A stretch of DNA of 64,000 nt from Paludibacteraceae bacterium (GCA_017391525.1 JAFOYE010000006.1:1-64000), one strand, 5' to 3'. Counted from the first letter of the stretch, positions 1-8,180 are shown. Numbers and translations: made by a program. Notes: generated by a model from the sequence alone, not told the origin.

Positions 1-881
1 TTCCAGTTGCCTGTACCAAAACCGCACATAGTCAGGTAGATACCTTGGTCGGCATAGCGAGAGACCATATTCAGAAGGCTATCGGTGTTGGTAACACCTA
101 CATTGAAGTCGCCATCTGTACCCATGATAATGCGGTTGTTGCCACCAATGATATAGTTGGCTAAAGCCTCTTCGTAAGCCATCTTGATAGCTGCGCCACC
201 TGCGGTGCTACCGCCAGCACCTAGACTGCGAATAGCTGATTTGATTTTACCCGCGTGCATTACTTGGGTGGATTCTAAGACGCGCTCCACACTACCTGAA
301 TAGGTGATAAGTGACACACGGTCAGAAGGTTGCAGTTCATCCACAAGAGTCAGAAGGGATGATTTGAGGAGTGGCAGTTTGTCATCTGAATCCATGGAGC
401 CAGATACATCCACCAAGAAGACATAGTTGGCAGGAAGCATCTCTTCTTCGGAAACGCTTTTGCCTTTAAGTCCGAGTCGTAGGAGGTAATGCTCTGGATT
501 CCAAGGACATGCACCAATCTCAGCATTGATACCCACAGCGTTCTCTGGTTCGGGATAATCGAAGGTAAAGTAGTTGAGGAACTCCTCAATACGAACAGAG
601 GACTTGTCAGGAAAATATCCTTTTGACATATACGAGCGCATATACGCGTAGCTTGCTCCGTCGGCATCTACGGAGAAGGTGGAAGTAGGTTCTTCGGAAG
701 TAGAGATAAATGGATTATCGGTAAACTCCTCGAACTGATCGCCAGAAGGCATACCCGCTATAGGTTCACCCCCTATAGCGTCATCAAAATATCCACCACC
801 TGGGGCATTAGGTGCAAATGAACAACTAGAGAATGCGAATGCGATGGCGGCTGCAAAAGCCATAAAAGTAATCTTTTTCAT
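1..881 (-). CDS. VWA-domain lipoprotein (YfbK-like), 3' end outside window
   Basis: I translated this gene by hand; it starts at 881 and runs off the left edge. A signal peptide ends in a lipobox with Cys20, so it should be a lipoprotein. A low-complexity linker follows, then the N-terminal region typical of YfbK-like von Willebrand factor proteins. The VWA domain carries the MIDAS motif DVSGS at residues 158-162 and the downstream threonine region (STAGGAA). VWA domains bind metal-coordinated protein ligands; the ligand is unknown here. A -7 element (rc of CAAAGTTA, 906-913) lies just upstream, but no clear -33 box is seen. About 290 residues are visible, so the C-terminal DUF3520-type part is probably outside the window. 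The family is well supported; the cellular role is not. Confidence 0.9.
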   Translation of the reverse strand, partial: MKKITFMAFAAAIAFAFSSCSFAPNAPGGGYFDDAIGGEPIAGMPSGDQFEEFTDNPFISTSEEPTSTFSVDADGASYAYMRSYMSKGYFPDKSSVRIEEFLNYFTFDYPEPENAVGINAEIGACPWNPEHYLLRLGLKGKSVSEEEMLPANYVFLVDVSGSMDSDDKLPLLKSSLLTLVDELQPSDRVSLITYSGSVERVLESTQVMHAGKIKSAIRSLGAGGSTAGGAAIKMAYEEALANYIIGGNNRIIMGTDGDFNVGVTNTDSLLNMVSRYADQGIYLTMCGFGTGNW

Positions 882-1138
882 ATGTATGAGGGTTCTAAGG
901 GTTTGCAAAGTTAGTATGTTTTTTAATTAGGGAACTATATACGAGTTGACACTTAATTATCTCCTAGCCCCGTTGGGGCAGAAATCTTATTAATCTTTTC
1001 TATCTGCGCTTAAACCTACGCTTTTTTCTACGTGCTCCGCAATAAATTACCACCGCTAGCACTCGCTTTGCGAGTCCGCTGAATCTTATGGAATGTAACG
1101 GCACGCAATAAATAGTGTCAACATGTATATAGTCTCCT
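882..1138. other. Intergenic region with small palindromes
   Basis: No gene is seen. It holds the weak -7 element of the VWA gene and two GC-rich hairpins in AT-rich sequence: one around 966-981 (GCCCC/GGGGC type) and one around 1060-1078 (ACTCGC/GCGAGT). The second resembles the palindromes of the dispersed arrays described elsewhere, but no repeated word surrounds it. Confidence 0.4.
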
Positions 1139-1744
1139 TTAATTATGTAAGACTAGTCCTCCCATAAAATTTGGTTCCGAAACTGCAAATTTACCTGACT
1201 CATAAAAACGATTTGCTATATCCAACGCATTGGACGAAGACGGTAAATTACACACTAATAGATACCACAGAGGAAACAGTTCCTCCTTAACTATTTTTAC
1301 ATTGTATTGCTCTGCCATATTTTGCAAGATAGGCAGGTCATCACTGTCCTTGAGTTTGACAAGGAAAGAGTGTGTGACAAAGAAGTTGGTTCCTTCACTA
1401 GTATAGGAAGGCATTCTATATAGCACATGCTCCAAATCTTCAATAACTGTATTAGGCTTGGTGATTCCCCATTTTAGATTAGGCTCTTCAAGATATGAAT
1501 CACTTTCGCTCATCTCGAGTTTTTGTTTATCCATCTCGGAAAGTAATGCATCATCATATATAATGTATTCTTGATTACCTCTTTCTAGATAGATTTTTTC
1601 ACCGTTATACCAATAATAATCATCCGCAGATACTACAGGATATTGGTCTCCATTTTCATCACTAGAACCTCCATTAGGATTGTTTGGTTCGCACGCTACG
1701 AGCAATGCAGAACACAATACAAAAAATAGCATAAATCGTTTCAT
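1139..1744 (-). CDS. Orphan subtilase (S8) prodomain-like lipoprotein
   Basis: This 201-residue protein has a signal peptide with a lipobox ending at Cys18 (LLVACEP). The rest resembles the N-terminal prodomain of Bacteroidetes S8 peptidases: a YYWYNGEKIYLE start, an IIYDDALL strand, EHVLYRMPSY, THSFLVKLKDSDDL, and a closing NRFYESGKFAVSEPNF. In the full-length peptidases the catalytic domain follows that last motif; here the protein stops. No Asp/His/Ser triad is present. It is clearly paralogous to the protein at 50690-51376. It has its own promoter at 1779-1809. Stand-alone subtilase propeptides can act as inhibitors or folding helpers, but a role here is inference. It could also be the remnant of a shortened peptidase. 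Confidence 0.75.
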   Translation of the reverse strand: MKRFMLFFVLCSALLVACEPNNPNGGSSDENGDQYPVVSADDYYWYNGEKIYLERGNQEYIIYDDALLSEMDKQKLEMSESDSYLEEPNLKWGITKPNTVIEDLEHVLYRMPSYTSEGTNFFVTHSFLVKLKDSDDLPILQNMAEQYNVKIVKEELFPLWYLLVCNLPSSSNALDIANRFYESGKFAVSEPNFMGGLVLHN

Positions 1745-1778
1745 ACCATTAAATATTTAAAAGGTTAGAAATCAGTTG

Positions 1779-1809
1779 CAAAGTTAATAAATTTTGATGA
1801 ATTATGCAA
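1779..1809 (-). promoter_or_regulatory. Bacteroidetes promoter, prodomain-like lipoprotein
   Basis: On the minus strand TTG (1807-1809) is followed by exactly 20 bases and TAACTTTG (1779-1786). This matches the TTG-N20-TAnnTTTG consensus and lies 35 bases upstream of the start codon. Confidence 0.8.
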
Positions 1810-1885
1810 GAGTCACATTGCTTTTGTACAGTTTTCTTATACAAATGTACAGTTTATTTGCTGTGTAATTTCCGTACTTAGATGG

Positions 1886-2500
1886 TTAAAAACGGTAGCC
1901 GACTGCAAAGTTGAAACATCTATCTGGGAAACTGCGTCCCGTAAATAATGCTCCAGCTTCAAAACTGCCAAACCAATGGTTCTTTCCGACAGAAACACCC
2001 AACAAGGTGGCTTGCGCGGCAAAAGTATGCCATATATTGCGAGTTTTACCTTTGGTTTCTAATTGCATTGCATAACCAACACCGATTCCAGAATATAGAT
2101 TCACCCAATCTCTGTGAAAATACGTGAAAGTAGCACTAGGAATCACATGAACCCAACCTTCGGTAAAGTCTAATATTCGAGCATCTGTGACCCAATCATT
2201 AAAAATATAATCAGATCCCTTATCCCAAATGGTATTCACTTGCACACCAGCAGAGAACCAATTGTTTACACGATATTGATAGCCAACAAACATATTAGGC
2301 AAAAGTACATCAAATTTTCTAGCATCCACATAACCTCCTGGACGAGGAGAATATCTTTGTGCATAATAGATAGAGCAATCACCCACACCTATGCGCAACT
2401 CATGTGGGTTCTCGGCACGAGTTTCCTTGGTCTCAGCTAAGGTAGTATTCCATGCTACACAAGCGATGAAAATAGTCAATGTAAAGATGATTCGTTTCAT
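1886..2500 (-). CDS. Outer-membrane beta-barrel protein
   Basis: This 204-residue protein has a signal peptide (MKRIIFTLTIFIACVAW, cleaved near TLA-ET) and alternating polar and aromatic strands. It ends in GYRF, the terminal aromatic expected of a BAM-inserted barrel. Its pattern (LRIGVGD at the mature N-terminus, GYQYRVNNWFSAGV, YSGIGVGYA, LLGVSVGKNHWFGSFEAG) recurs in the proteins at 3126-3884 and 59051-59824, so these are paralogues. It is probably an eight- to ten-stranded porin-like barrel. Substrate and partner are unknown. It lies in a minus-strand run of lipoproteins and barrels that probably reads from the promoter at 4462-4492. Confidence 0.75.
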   Translation of the reverse strand: MKRIIFTLTIFIACVAWNTTLAETKETRAENPHELRIGVGDCSIYYAQRYSPRPGGYVDARKFDVLLPNMFVGYQYRVNNWFSAGVQVNTIWDKGSDYIFNDWVTDARILDFTEGWVHVIPSATFTYFHRDWVNLYSGIGVGYAMQLETKGKTRNIWHTFAAQATLLGVSVGKNHWFGSFEAGALFTGRSFPDRCFNFAVGYRF

Positions 2501-2564
2501 AAGAGTAAAATTTTTAAAGGTTTTTAGAGTTTGAAAGGTAGGGACAGTACCATTTTTTCCTCGG

Positions 2565-2637
2565 TACTCCTATAGGTATCTAACGTGTATGTATCGTATA
2601 TCTAACGTATATCTACCGTATATGTACCGTAGTTGAT
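2565..2637. repeat. Short word array (TATCTAACG type)
   Basis: A degenerate 10-12-base word of the type TATCTAACGT or TATCTACCGT repeats five or six times between two minus-strand genes. It has no central palindrome. I place it with the wider family of word arrays, with some doubt because it lacks the GC-rich hairpin. Confidence 0.5.
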
Positions 2638-2646
2638 AAAGGAAGA

Positions 2647-3048
2647 TTAACGGAAAGAAGAGGTTCTAGTTAAGACAACACGTTCTTTCTTTTGTATCTT
2701 ATCAGCTACAGATCCCATATCTTGGAAAATAGCATTGAAGCCATCAATGACCAAAGTGTTATTTCCCTTGAAATAGTACGAACAAGCAACTGGATCTGGT
2801 GTAGGTTGTTGCATATTCACGTACCAAGATACATACAATGAATCAGTAGTTGCCTGGTAATAATACGGATGAAAACAATCATACTTAACCGATGAAATAG
2901 TCAATTCGCCATTTTCATCGAAATCAGCTGTCCAATGGTCACCAACCATTTTCCAATGACCGATAAGCGATTGAGGGCCCTCAGGTTGCTCGCAAGCGGT
3001 AAACAGGCAAGCAGTTGCAAGTAGCAAAAAGATAATTAACTTTTTCAT
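2647..3048 (-). CDS. Small lipoprotein, lipocalin-like beta sheet
   Basis: This 133-residue protein has a signal peptide and lipobox (CLFTAC, Cys19). The mature part begins with a GHWKMVGDHW segment, like the first strand of lipocalin-type lipoproteins, then regularly spaced strands (YFKGNNTLVIDGFNA). A small calycin-like barrel in the periplasm or on the surface is plausible, but the match is by pattern only. The gene sits between two barrel genes in the same direction. A GTTCTAA word array lies just upstream (3071-3130). No ligand can be inferred. Confidence 0.6.
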   Translation of the reverse strand: MKKLIIFLLLATACLFTACEQPEGPQSLIGHWKMVGDHWTADFDENGELTISSVKYDCFHPYYYQATTDSLYVSWYVNMQQPTPDPVACSYYFKGNNTLVIDGFNAIFQDMGSVADKIQKKERVVLTRTSSFR

Positions 3049-3070
3049 AATTGTAAATATTTTAAGTTAA

Positions 3071-3130
3071 AGAGTTCTAAGCGCAGCAAAGCTGCTGTTC
3101 TAAAGTCCTATAGTTCTAAAGATAGTTAGA
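3071..3130. repeat. Word-and-palindrome array (GTTCTAA type)
   Basis: The word GTTCTAA occurs about four times, interrupted by the palindrome GCAGC-aaa-GCTGC at 3083-3095. The array ends flush with the stop codon of the barrel gene at 3126. It shows the same plan (word, palindrome, word) as arrays elsewhere in the window. Confidence 0.7.
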
Positions 3131-3884
3131 AGCGATAGCCTACGGCTACGGAAAGGAGGCGGGAGGAGAATAGTACTCCTGGATTACCAAACCAAGAGGT
3201 TGTAACAGTAGCCATACCACCCAATTCCATTTCAGCAAACCAATGTTCATTACCGACATTCACACCCAACAAGGTAGGAGAGAAGGTAAAACCGTGAGAA
3301 ACATATGGATCAGCATACAAGGTATAGCCAAGCCCTAAACCCGAGTATAATTCAACCCAGGGATGATGATAGTAAGTAAATCGCATAGTAGGCATTATTG
3401 TGAGTTGATGCAATTGAGAGTCATATTTGTCCACCAAAGCACCATATCCATTGCGATGCTCCTGACTGGACCAAAGATAGAACCAGTCGGCTTCTACTCC
3501 TGCGCTAAACCATGTGTTCACATCGTAGCGATAGCCAAGAAACAAGTGCCCAAACTGGTTGGGGCCTTTCTTAGTAATAACACGACAATCCGTCAGATAC
3601 TTATGCGCCTGCTCAGCCGTCATGCCCTGAATCTGTTGCCAAATATAGTAATATGGATCTTCTGGAAGAGCTGATTTATGAATACCCTGCATATAGCTAG
3701 GAGGCATGATAAAATTCAAATCGTGATAATCGTGAAACAACTGGCGAGTACCCAATCCCCAACCAAGACGTAAGGAATGTCTGCCGTGGGTGAAATCAGT
3801 AGATGGCGTAGTATTCTCAGCCATCACAGGGAAGACGGATATCCAGCTGAAGAGCAGTAAGAGTATGCGTGTATATTTCTTCAT
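3126..3884 (-). CDS. Outer-membrane beta-barrel protein
   Basis: I chose the ATG at 3884 because it opens a clear signal peptide (MKKYTRILLLLFSW, cleaved after VMA-EN) and lies after the upstream stop codon. The mature protein starts with HSLRLGWGLG, has barrel strands such as HLFLGYRYDVNTWFSAGVE and LYSGLGLGYTL, and ends GYRF, as expected of an outer-membrane barrel. It is a paralogue of the proteins at 1886-2500 and 59051-59824. An insert around residues 50-85 (rich in Tyr and Gln) probably forms an extracellular loop. Only 10 bases separate it from the upstream lipoprotein, so the two are probably co-transcribed. Confidence 0.75.
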   Translation of the reverse strand: MKKYTRILLLLFSWISVFPVMAENTTPSTDFTHGRHSLRLGWGLGTRQLFHDYHDLNFIMPPSYMQGIHKSALPEDPYYYIWQQIQGMTAEQAHKYLTDCRVITKKGPNQFGHLFLGYRYDVNTWFSAGVEADWFYLWSSQEHRNGYGALVDKYDSQLHQLTIMPTMRFTYYHHPWVELYSGLGLGYTLYADPYVSHGFTFSPTLLGVNVGNEHWFAEMELGGMATVTTSWFGNPGVLFSSRLLSVAVGYRF

Positions 3885-3894
3885 CTTTGCTATA

Positions 3895-4434
3895 TTATTT
3901 AGGTTGCACATAACGCATCGTCACACCAAGAGCCACACCACCAGATATAGCCTTAGGGTTTCCTGTTACATAAATCGTATCCCCTACTACGCACGATTCT
4001 AACATAGGGTGATCGAAGCGAGTTAATCCTTCTATGCGATAGTCTAACAAAAAGAGAGTAGAATAAGAATACGACGGCCCTTCGATAGGGGTTAGCAATC
4101 TTATTCCACAGAAATACTGCCCACTCAAACCATCAATATCAGCAAGCTGAAACATCTGCAAGGTACCTACAAAAGTTGGAAACTCGCTCAAGTCCTCAGG
4201 CGCCATCGGATTAGAAGGTGGGGTAATGGTATCTGCCAATATATATGGTATATCATGCGAAGGGATATCTGCTACGGCAAACTCGCTATTAAAAGATCCA
4301 CCATCATTAAAATTTGGAAAATCAGGACCAGGAGGATTAATAGGAGAGCAAGCCATAAACATAAGCATAATACTCACGTACCAAAAAAGGAATAATACCA
4401 TCCGAATGAGTAAGTTTTGTGTTACTGTTTTCAT
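3895..4434 (-). CDS. Lipoprotein of unknown function
   Basis: The start is placed at 4434 because the promoter at 4462-4492 would begin transcription near 4455, which excludes longer starts. The protein has about 179 residues: a long hydrophobic signal with lipobox MFMAC, then a Pro/Gly/Asn-rich linker and a compact beta-rich domain with no family I recognise. One segment (GDTIYVTGNPKAISGG) resembles an OB-fold or beta-sandwich turn. It is the first gene of the lipoprotein and barrel run, so it may be a surface partner of the barrel encoded directly downstream. That is inference from order alone. Confidence 0.65.
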   Translation of the reverse strand: MKTVTQNLLIRMVLFLFWYVSIMLMFMACSPINPPGPDFPNFNDGGSFNSEFAVADIPSHDIPYILADTITPPSNPMAPEDLSEFPTFVGTLQMFQLADIDGLSGQYFCGIRLLTPIEGPSYSYSTLFLLDYRIEGLTRFDHPMLESCVVGDTIYVTGNPKAISGGVALGVTMRYVQPK

Positions 4435-4461
4435 ACGCAAATTATTGTTTGAAATTCGCTG

Positions 4462-4492
4462 CAAAGGTACTGCTTTTTTTTGACATACGCAA
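4462..4492 (-). promoter_or_regulatory. Bacteroidetes promoter of lipoprotein/barrel run
   Basis: The minus strand reads TTG (4490-4492), 20 bases, TACCTTTG (4462-4469), then GCAGC. It is a full consensus match 28 bases before the chosen start codon at 4434. Confidence 0.85.
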
Positions 4493-4598
4493 AAAACAAA
4501 CTGATGCAGCATGGCATGCATGTGATTTATATATGATTGATTTTATGTATATTATAATTTTGCAAAAATAAAAAACTGATGCAGGCACAAAAAATAGC

Positions 4599-4629
4599 TT
4601 GCAGGAGTGGAAAAATTGTTGTAATTTTG
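4599..4629 (+). promoter_or_regulatory. Bacteroidetes promoter of TPR/HTH regulator
   Basis: TTG at 4599-4601, 20 bases, then TAATTTTG at 4622-4629. The start codon at 4682 follows 53 bases later. It is divergent from the promoter at 4462-4492. Confidence 0.8.
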
Positions 4630-4681
4630 TGGCGAAATAGCGAATAAGGATCCAAGAACCAAGAATCAAGACAAATTGGTT

Positions 4682-6295
4682 ATGAAGACAAAAGTTATAA
4701 TCATAATAACATTGGTAATATGTTGCTCCTGCTCGAAAAAGACCACTATTGAGAATGATGAGTTGCAGGAGGCGATATCACAAGTATGGCTGGATGCGGA
4801 TGTGGCGCATGAGATGTTGGAGAAAATAGACATCAGCACCATCAATTACTACGAGCAGCAGCGCTACCGCTTGGCAGAAGCCCATCTAATGCTCAAGCGC
4901 GAACTGAAATTGCCTAGCGAAAGCGATATGGATGCGCTGGCGAAATATTTTGAGAGTTGCGAGGACGAAGCCAGTGTGGCAGAAGCCTATTATATACAAG
5001 GTGCATATTTAAACTGGCTAGGCAAGAACACCCAAGCCATGCAATACCTGAAGAAAGCAGAGAGTAATTCGGCGACTGCCATCATCAGAGGCATGACTTA
5101 CTACAAGATGGGACGCATCAGCGAGAGCGAACAACTATATGACATTGCCCTAAAGAACTACCAGAAAGCACTACCCTATTTGGAAGAAGCGGGATTACCT
5201 TTATACTTGGCTTCAGTATATCGCGAACTAGGACGCAACAGCCAAAACATAGATAGAGACACCTACTTCAACAAAGCACTATCTGCAGCCCAATTCATAG
5301 GTGATAGCATATTACAAAAGGAGATACGCTACGCACAACTGACTGCTAGTCAATCTAATTCACCAGAACTTGCACATATATGTCAATACATGTGCCACAT
5401 AGCAGGACAACAACGTTACGCCTATGATTTAGTGAAATATTACATTCGTAACCAGAAAGCAGATTCGGCTCGCGTTTATCTAGATATTCTAGCGGCAGAT
5501 ACTACCGCACAAGTTTGGAGCAAACAACAATACAAGCTATGGCATAGTCAGTATTTACACCTAACAGACTCAAACAAAAATGCTTACGAAATACTATTTA
5601 ATCTTTACAACGAAGACTACACCAAAGAGGTGGGTCAAAATCGTGCAAGTGCCTTCGTAGCCGCACAACACTATGATAATGAGGTAGAACACGCCAAGAA
5701 CGTGCAATTGCAATTGGACAAACAACGCCTATATATCATACTAACTTCGGCGTTAGCTGGAGTATTGTGTATTGTTATATTGGCGATATTATTCATATCA
5801 CGTCAACGCGCGAAGCACCTAGTAGAAAAAACGAGAAACGAAGAAGAGATTCTTAACTTGCAAAACGAGTTACAACTCCGCCGCGAGTCCTTAAAACGAA
5901 TTATGAGTCAGCGTATTGAGTTAAGCAAGAACTTGCAAGAAGCCGTGTTAAGTCGCAAGAAAGACGAGAGTATTCCGCAATGGGCAAAAGACTTTATAGA
6001 CCAAAACATATTCTCCACAGAAGTACAATGGAATGGTTTTTTGAAGGAGTTTGAAGAAGCTTATGGCGATATACTGACACGATTACAGCACACCTATCCT
6101 CGTTTGACATCCACAGACTTGCAGGTGATAGCCCTATATATATTAGGTATAGATAATTCGGACATCTGCCAGCTGACAGGCGCTACGCAACGCACCATTT
6201 GGAGCCGACGCATGCGCATCAAGAACCGCATAGGCCTAGGAGACAAAGAGTCGCTAGATAAGTGGATTGAGAGAGAGTTGAGAGTTGAGAGTTAA
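4682..6295 (+). CDS. Membrane-anchored TPR / helix-turn-helix regulator
   Basis: The ATG at 4682 is preferred over an in-frame TTG six bases earlier. The 537-residue protein begins with a lipoprotein-like signal (VICCSCSK). Helical TPR-type repeats follow to about residue 320, then a transmembrane helix near residues 349-371, a charged coiled coil, and a C-terminal HTH (YPRLTSTDLQVIALYILG ... TQRTIWSRRMRIKNRIG). This is the layout of Bacteroidetes one-component regulators: a periplasmic TPR sensor with a cytoplasmic LuxR-like DNA-binding end. A processed lipid anchor together with an internal helix would be unusual, so the first segment may instead stay as a membrane helix. The last codons (LRVES) are encoded by the GTTGAGA word array. 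The gene overlaps convergent aroC by 4 bases. Confidence 0.75.
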   Translation: MKTKVIIIITLVICCSCSKKTTIENDELQEAISQVWLDADVAHEMLEKIDISTINYYEQQRYRLAEAHLMLKRELKLPSESDMDALAKYFESCEDEASVAEAYYIQGAYLNWLGKNTQAMQYLKKAESNSATAIIRGMTYYKMGRISESEQLYDIALKNYQKALPYLEEAGLPLYLASVYRELGRNSQNIDRDTYFNKALSAAQFIGDSILQKEIRYAQLTASQSNSPELAHICQYMCHIAGQQRYAYDLVKYYIRNQKADSARVYLDILAADTTAQVWSKQQYKLWHSQYLHLTDSNKNAYEILFNLYNEDYTKEVGQNRASAFVAAQHYDNEVEHAKNVQLQLDKQRLYIILTSALAGVLCIVILAILFISRQRAKHLVEKTRNEEEILNLQNELQLRRESLKRIMSQRIELSKNLQEAVLSRKKDESIPQWAKDFIDQNIFSTEVQWNGFLKEFEEAYGDILTRLQHTYPRLTSTDLQVIALYILGIDNSDICQLTGATQRTIWSRRMRIKNRIGLGDKESLDKWIERELRVES

Positions 6296-6352
6296 GAGTT
6301 CTTATCTCGCATTCGCTCGAACGATCTGCTTCGCTGTACGAGAGTTGATAGG
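6275..6352. repeat. Word array shared by two convergent gene ends (GTTGAGA type)
   Basis: The word GTTGAGA occurs three to four times. An imperfect hairpin segment follows (ATTCGCTCGAACGAT), which reappears in the arrays near 53970 and 56720. The array encodes the C-terminus of the TPR/HTH protein on the plus strand and about 20 C-terminal residues of AroC on the minus strand. Confidence 0.75.
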
Positions 6353-7365
6353 AAGTCCTGAAGGACTAGTGCTGCCATAGCCTCGACTACCGCTACGGCA
6401 CGGACAGCAATACAAGCGTCGTGGCGACCAACTTTGAGCCCTAAGGGCTGTTCAAAAGGTTTTAAAGGTTCTAACTGTTCTAAATATTTAGAATAGTGTG
6501 CCTCAAAAGTCTTGCGATTGGAAGCCGTTGGTTTGAAGACACAACGGAAGACAATAGGATGACCATCCGAAATACCACCTGCTATACCGCCTGAGATAAG
6601 TTGAGGATCATTGGATAGATACATCTCACTTCCCTTCAAACCTACGCCTTCAAAACCCGAACCATACTCAAAACCTTTGCAAGCATTGATACTCATCATA
6701 GCATACGCTAAGTGGCTTTGGAGTTTGTCGAAAATAGGTTCGCCGAGACCAACTGGAAGACCGGTGATAGTACATTCGACTATACCTCCTATACTATCGC
6801 CTTGTTGCTGTATATCAGCAATATATTGCGCAAAGTTATCGGGATTAGTTTCTGTACCCACTTGGATAAGTTGGGCGGAAATTTGGATATTTTTCTCGGC
6901 AAGTAATTGTTGCGCAACGGCACCAGCCACCACGCGAGAAGCCGTCTCACGAGCGGAAGCACGACCACCCCCACGATGGTCACGAATACCATATTTCTCC
7001 TGATAGGTTCGGTCAGCATGACCAGGGCGATAGTTATCCTTAAGCCAGTCGTAGTCCTCTGAACGAGCATCTGCATTGCGGATAATAAAGGCGATAGGTG
7101 TACCTAGCGTAACGCCGTCCAGTACACCACTAAGCCATTCCACCTCATCCTTCTCGTGCTTTGCGCGTGGTGAGACTCCTGCCTCTCGCCTTATCGCCTC
7201 ATCGCCTTTCGCCTCAAACCTTCCCCCGCGTTTATCCAACGCCTCACGGATCCTATCCAAATCAATACGCACCCCCGCAGGTACACCATCTAGCACACCG
7301 CCGATAGCACGACCGTGAGACTCTCCAAAGGAGGTAAAAACAAAGTTTTTGCCTAGCGTATTCAT
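6292..7365 (-). CDS. aroC: Chorismate synthase
   Basis: The enzyme converts 5-enolpyruvylshikimate-3-phosphate to chorismate, the last shared step of the aromatic pathway, using reduced FMN. Family signatures are present: FTSFGESHGRAIGGV at the start, YGIRDHRGGGRASARET, GIAGGISDGHP and GRHDACIAVRAV. The start at 7365 is preferred because the -7 element (7387-7394) lies too close for the upstream ATG at 7389. Three stretches look inserted against the usual family: residues about 50-62, encoded by a TCGCCT word array; residues about 292-304, by a GTTCTAA-like stretch; and the C-terminal 20 residues, by the GTTGAGA array. The core motifs are intact, so it is probably functional. aroA lies at 12983-14074. 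Confidence 0.95.
   Translation of the reverse strand: MNTLGKNFVFTSFGESHGRAIGGVLDGVPAGVRIDLDRIREALDKRGGRFEAKGDEAIRREAGVSPRAKHEKDEVEWLSGVLDGVTLGTPIAFIIRNADARSEDYDWLKDNYRPGHADRTYQEKYGIRDHRGGGRASARETASRVVAGAVAQQLLAEKNIQISAQLIQVGTETNPDNFAQYIADIQQQGDSIGGIVECTITGLPVGLGEPIFDKLQSHLAYAMMSINACKGFEYGSGFEGVGLKGSEMYLSNDPQLISGGIAGGISDGHPIVFRCVFKPTASNRKTFEAHYSKYLEQLEPLKPFEQPLGLKVGRHDACIAVRAVAVVEAMAALVLQDFLSTLVQRSRSFERMRDKNS
7181..7215. repeat. TCGCCT word array inside aroC
   Basis: The plus strand carries the word TCGCC(T/TT) about five times, with spacers CTC, TTA, TCA and TT. It encodes AroC residues about 50-62 in frame. The same word occurs inside aroA (13498-13536) and between genes at 60868-60890. Confidence 0.75.
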
Positions 7366-7403
7366 ACGAATTAATGGTTTCGGCTGCAAAATTACAAAAA
7401 AAA

Positions 7404-7434
7404 TTGCATATATAAAAAAAAAGTTGTAACTTTG
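7404..7434 (+). promoter_or_regulatory. Bacteroidetes promoter of esterase-like gene
   Basis: TTG (7404-7406), 20 bases, TAACTTTG (7427-7434). The start codon of the SGNH-like gene follows at 7473. The -7 element of aroC lies on the other strand at 7387-7394, so the two promoters overlap back to back. Confidence 0.85.
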
Positions 7435-7472
7435 CGCGTTAATTTATCTTATACAGTATAAAATCATTTGAT

Positions 7473-8180
7473 ATGAAAAAGTTATCTTTACTATTGACAG
7501 CATTTTTGCTGATTTCCGCTTCTGCAATCGCTCGTCCTCGCACATTATGGATGGTAGGTGATGGTGTTATGGCACATTATACTGATTCTACGGGACCATG
7601 TGGTTGGGTACAAGCCATGGAAGGATATTGGAACAAAAGAATGAAGATTGTTAACGAAGCTGAACTAGGTCTCAGCCTTCGTGCATTCGTCACTGACGAT
7701 GGTTTCAAACGCATTGAGAAGAAACCCAATCGTACCATCATGTTCATTCAATTCGGTACAAATGACCTAAAAGAATACAACGTAGGTGATTATAGTTCCT
7801 TAGACGCATTCAATCGCCGTCTAATGGAGATCATCGATTTGGCATACAAGAACAAGGTAAATGTGGTATTGTGCACCCCATTGGCTCAACCATACTACCA
7901 CAATGGTGTGTTGATCGAACGTCTCGGCGCATACGCAGAAGCAATCCGTCGAGTAGGTCAGTACAAACACGTGGGTGTAGTAGACTTGGAGAAACTTACA
8001 CGTGAGTGGTTGTCTAGTATGACCGAAGAAGAAGCTGCCGAATACTACGTAACTTTTGATGTAGCAAAAGGCGAGTATCAACTCAACGCCGCAGGTGCAG
8101 CCAAGGTAGCTAGTCTAGCCAAGCAAGCCATACTTGATGTTGATAGCAAGAAACTCAAGCGAATAATCAGAAAGAAGTAA
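7473..8180 (+). CDS. SGNH/GDSL-type hydrolase lacking catalytic residues
   Basis: This 235-residue secreted protein (signal peptide to about residue 20) follows the rhamnogalacturonan acetylesterase pattern. Block I reads WMVGDGVMAHY, block II NEAELGLSLRAF, block III FIQFGTND, and the block V region GEYQLNAAGA. Active members have GDS in block I and DxxHLN in block V. Here the nucleophile Ser is Gly, and the catalytic Asp and His are replaced (G-E-Y-Q). The Asn of GxND and the block II Gly remain, so the fold looks intact but acetylester hydrolysis is unlikely. A binding or scaffold role is inference. The glycosyltransferase follows after 7 bases, suggesting one operon. Confidence 0.8.
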   Translation: MKKLSLLLTAFLLISASAIARPRTLWMVGDGVMAHYTDSTGPCGWVQAMEGYWNKRMKIVNEAELGLSLRAFVTDDGFKRIEKKPNRTIMFIQFGTNDLKEYNVGDYSSLDAFNRRLMEIIDLAYKNKVNVVLCTPLAQPYYHNGVLIERLGAYAEAIRRVGQYKHVGVVDLEKLTREWLSSMTEEEAAEYYVTFDVAKGEYQLNAAGAAKVASLAKQAILDVDSKKLKRIIRKK

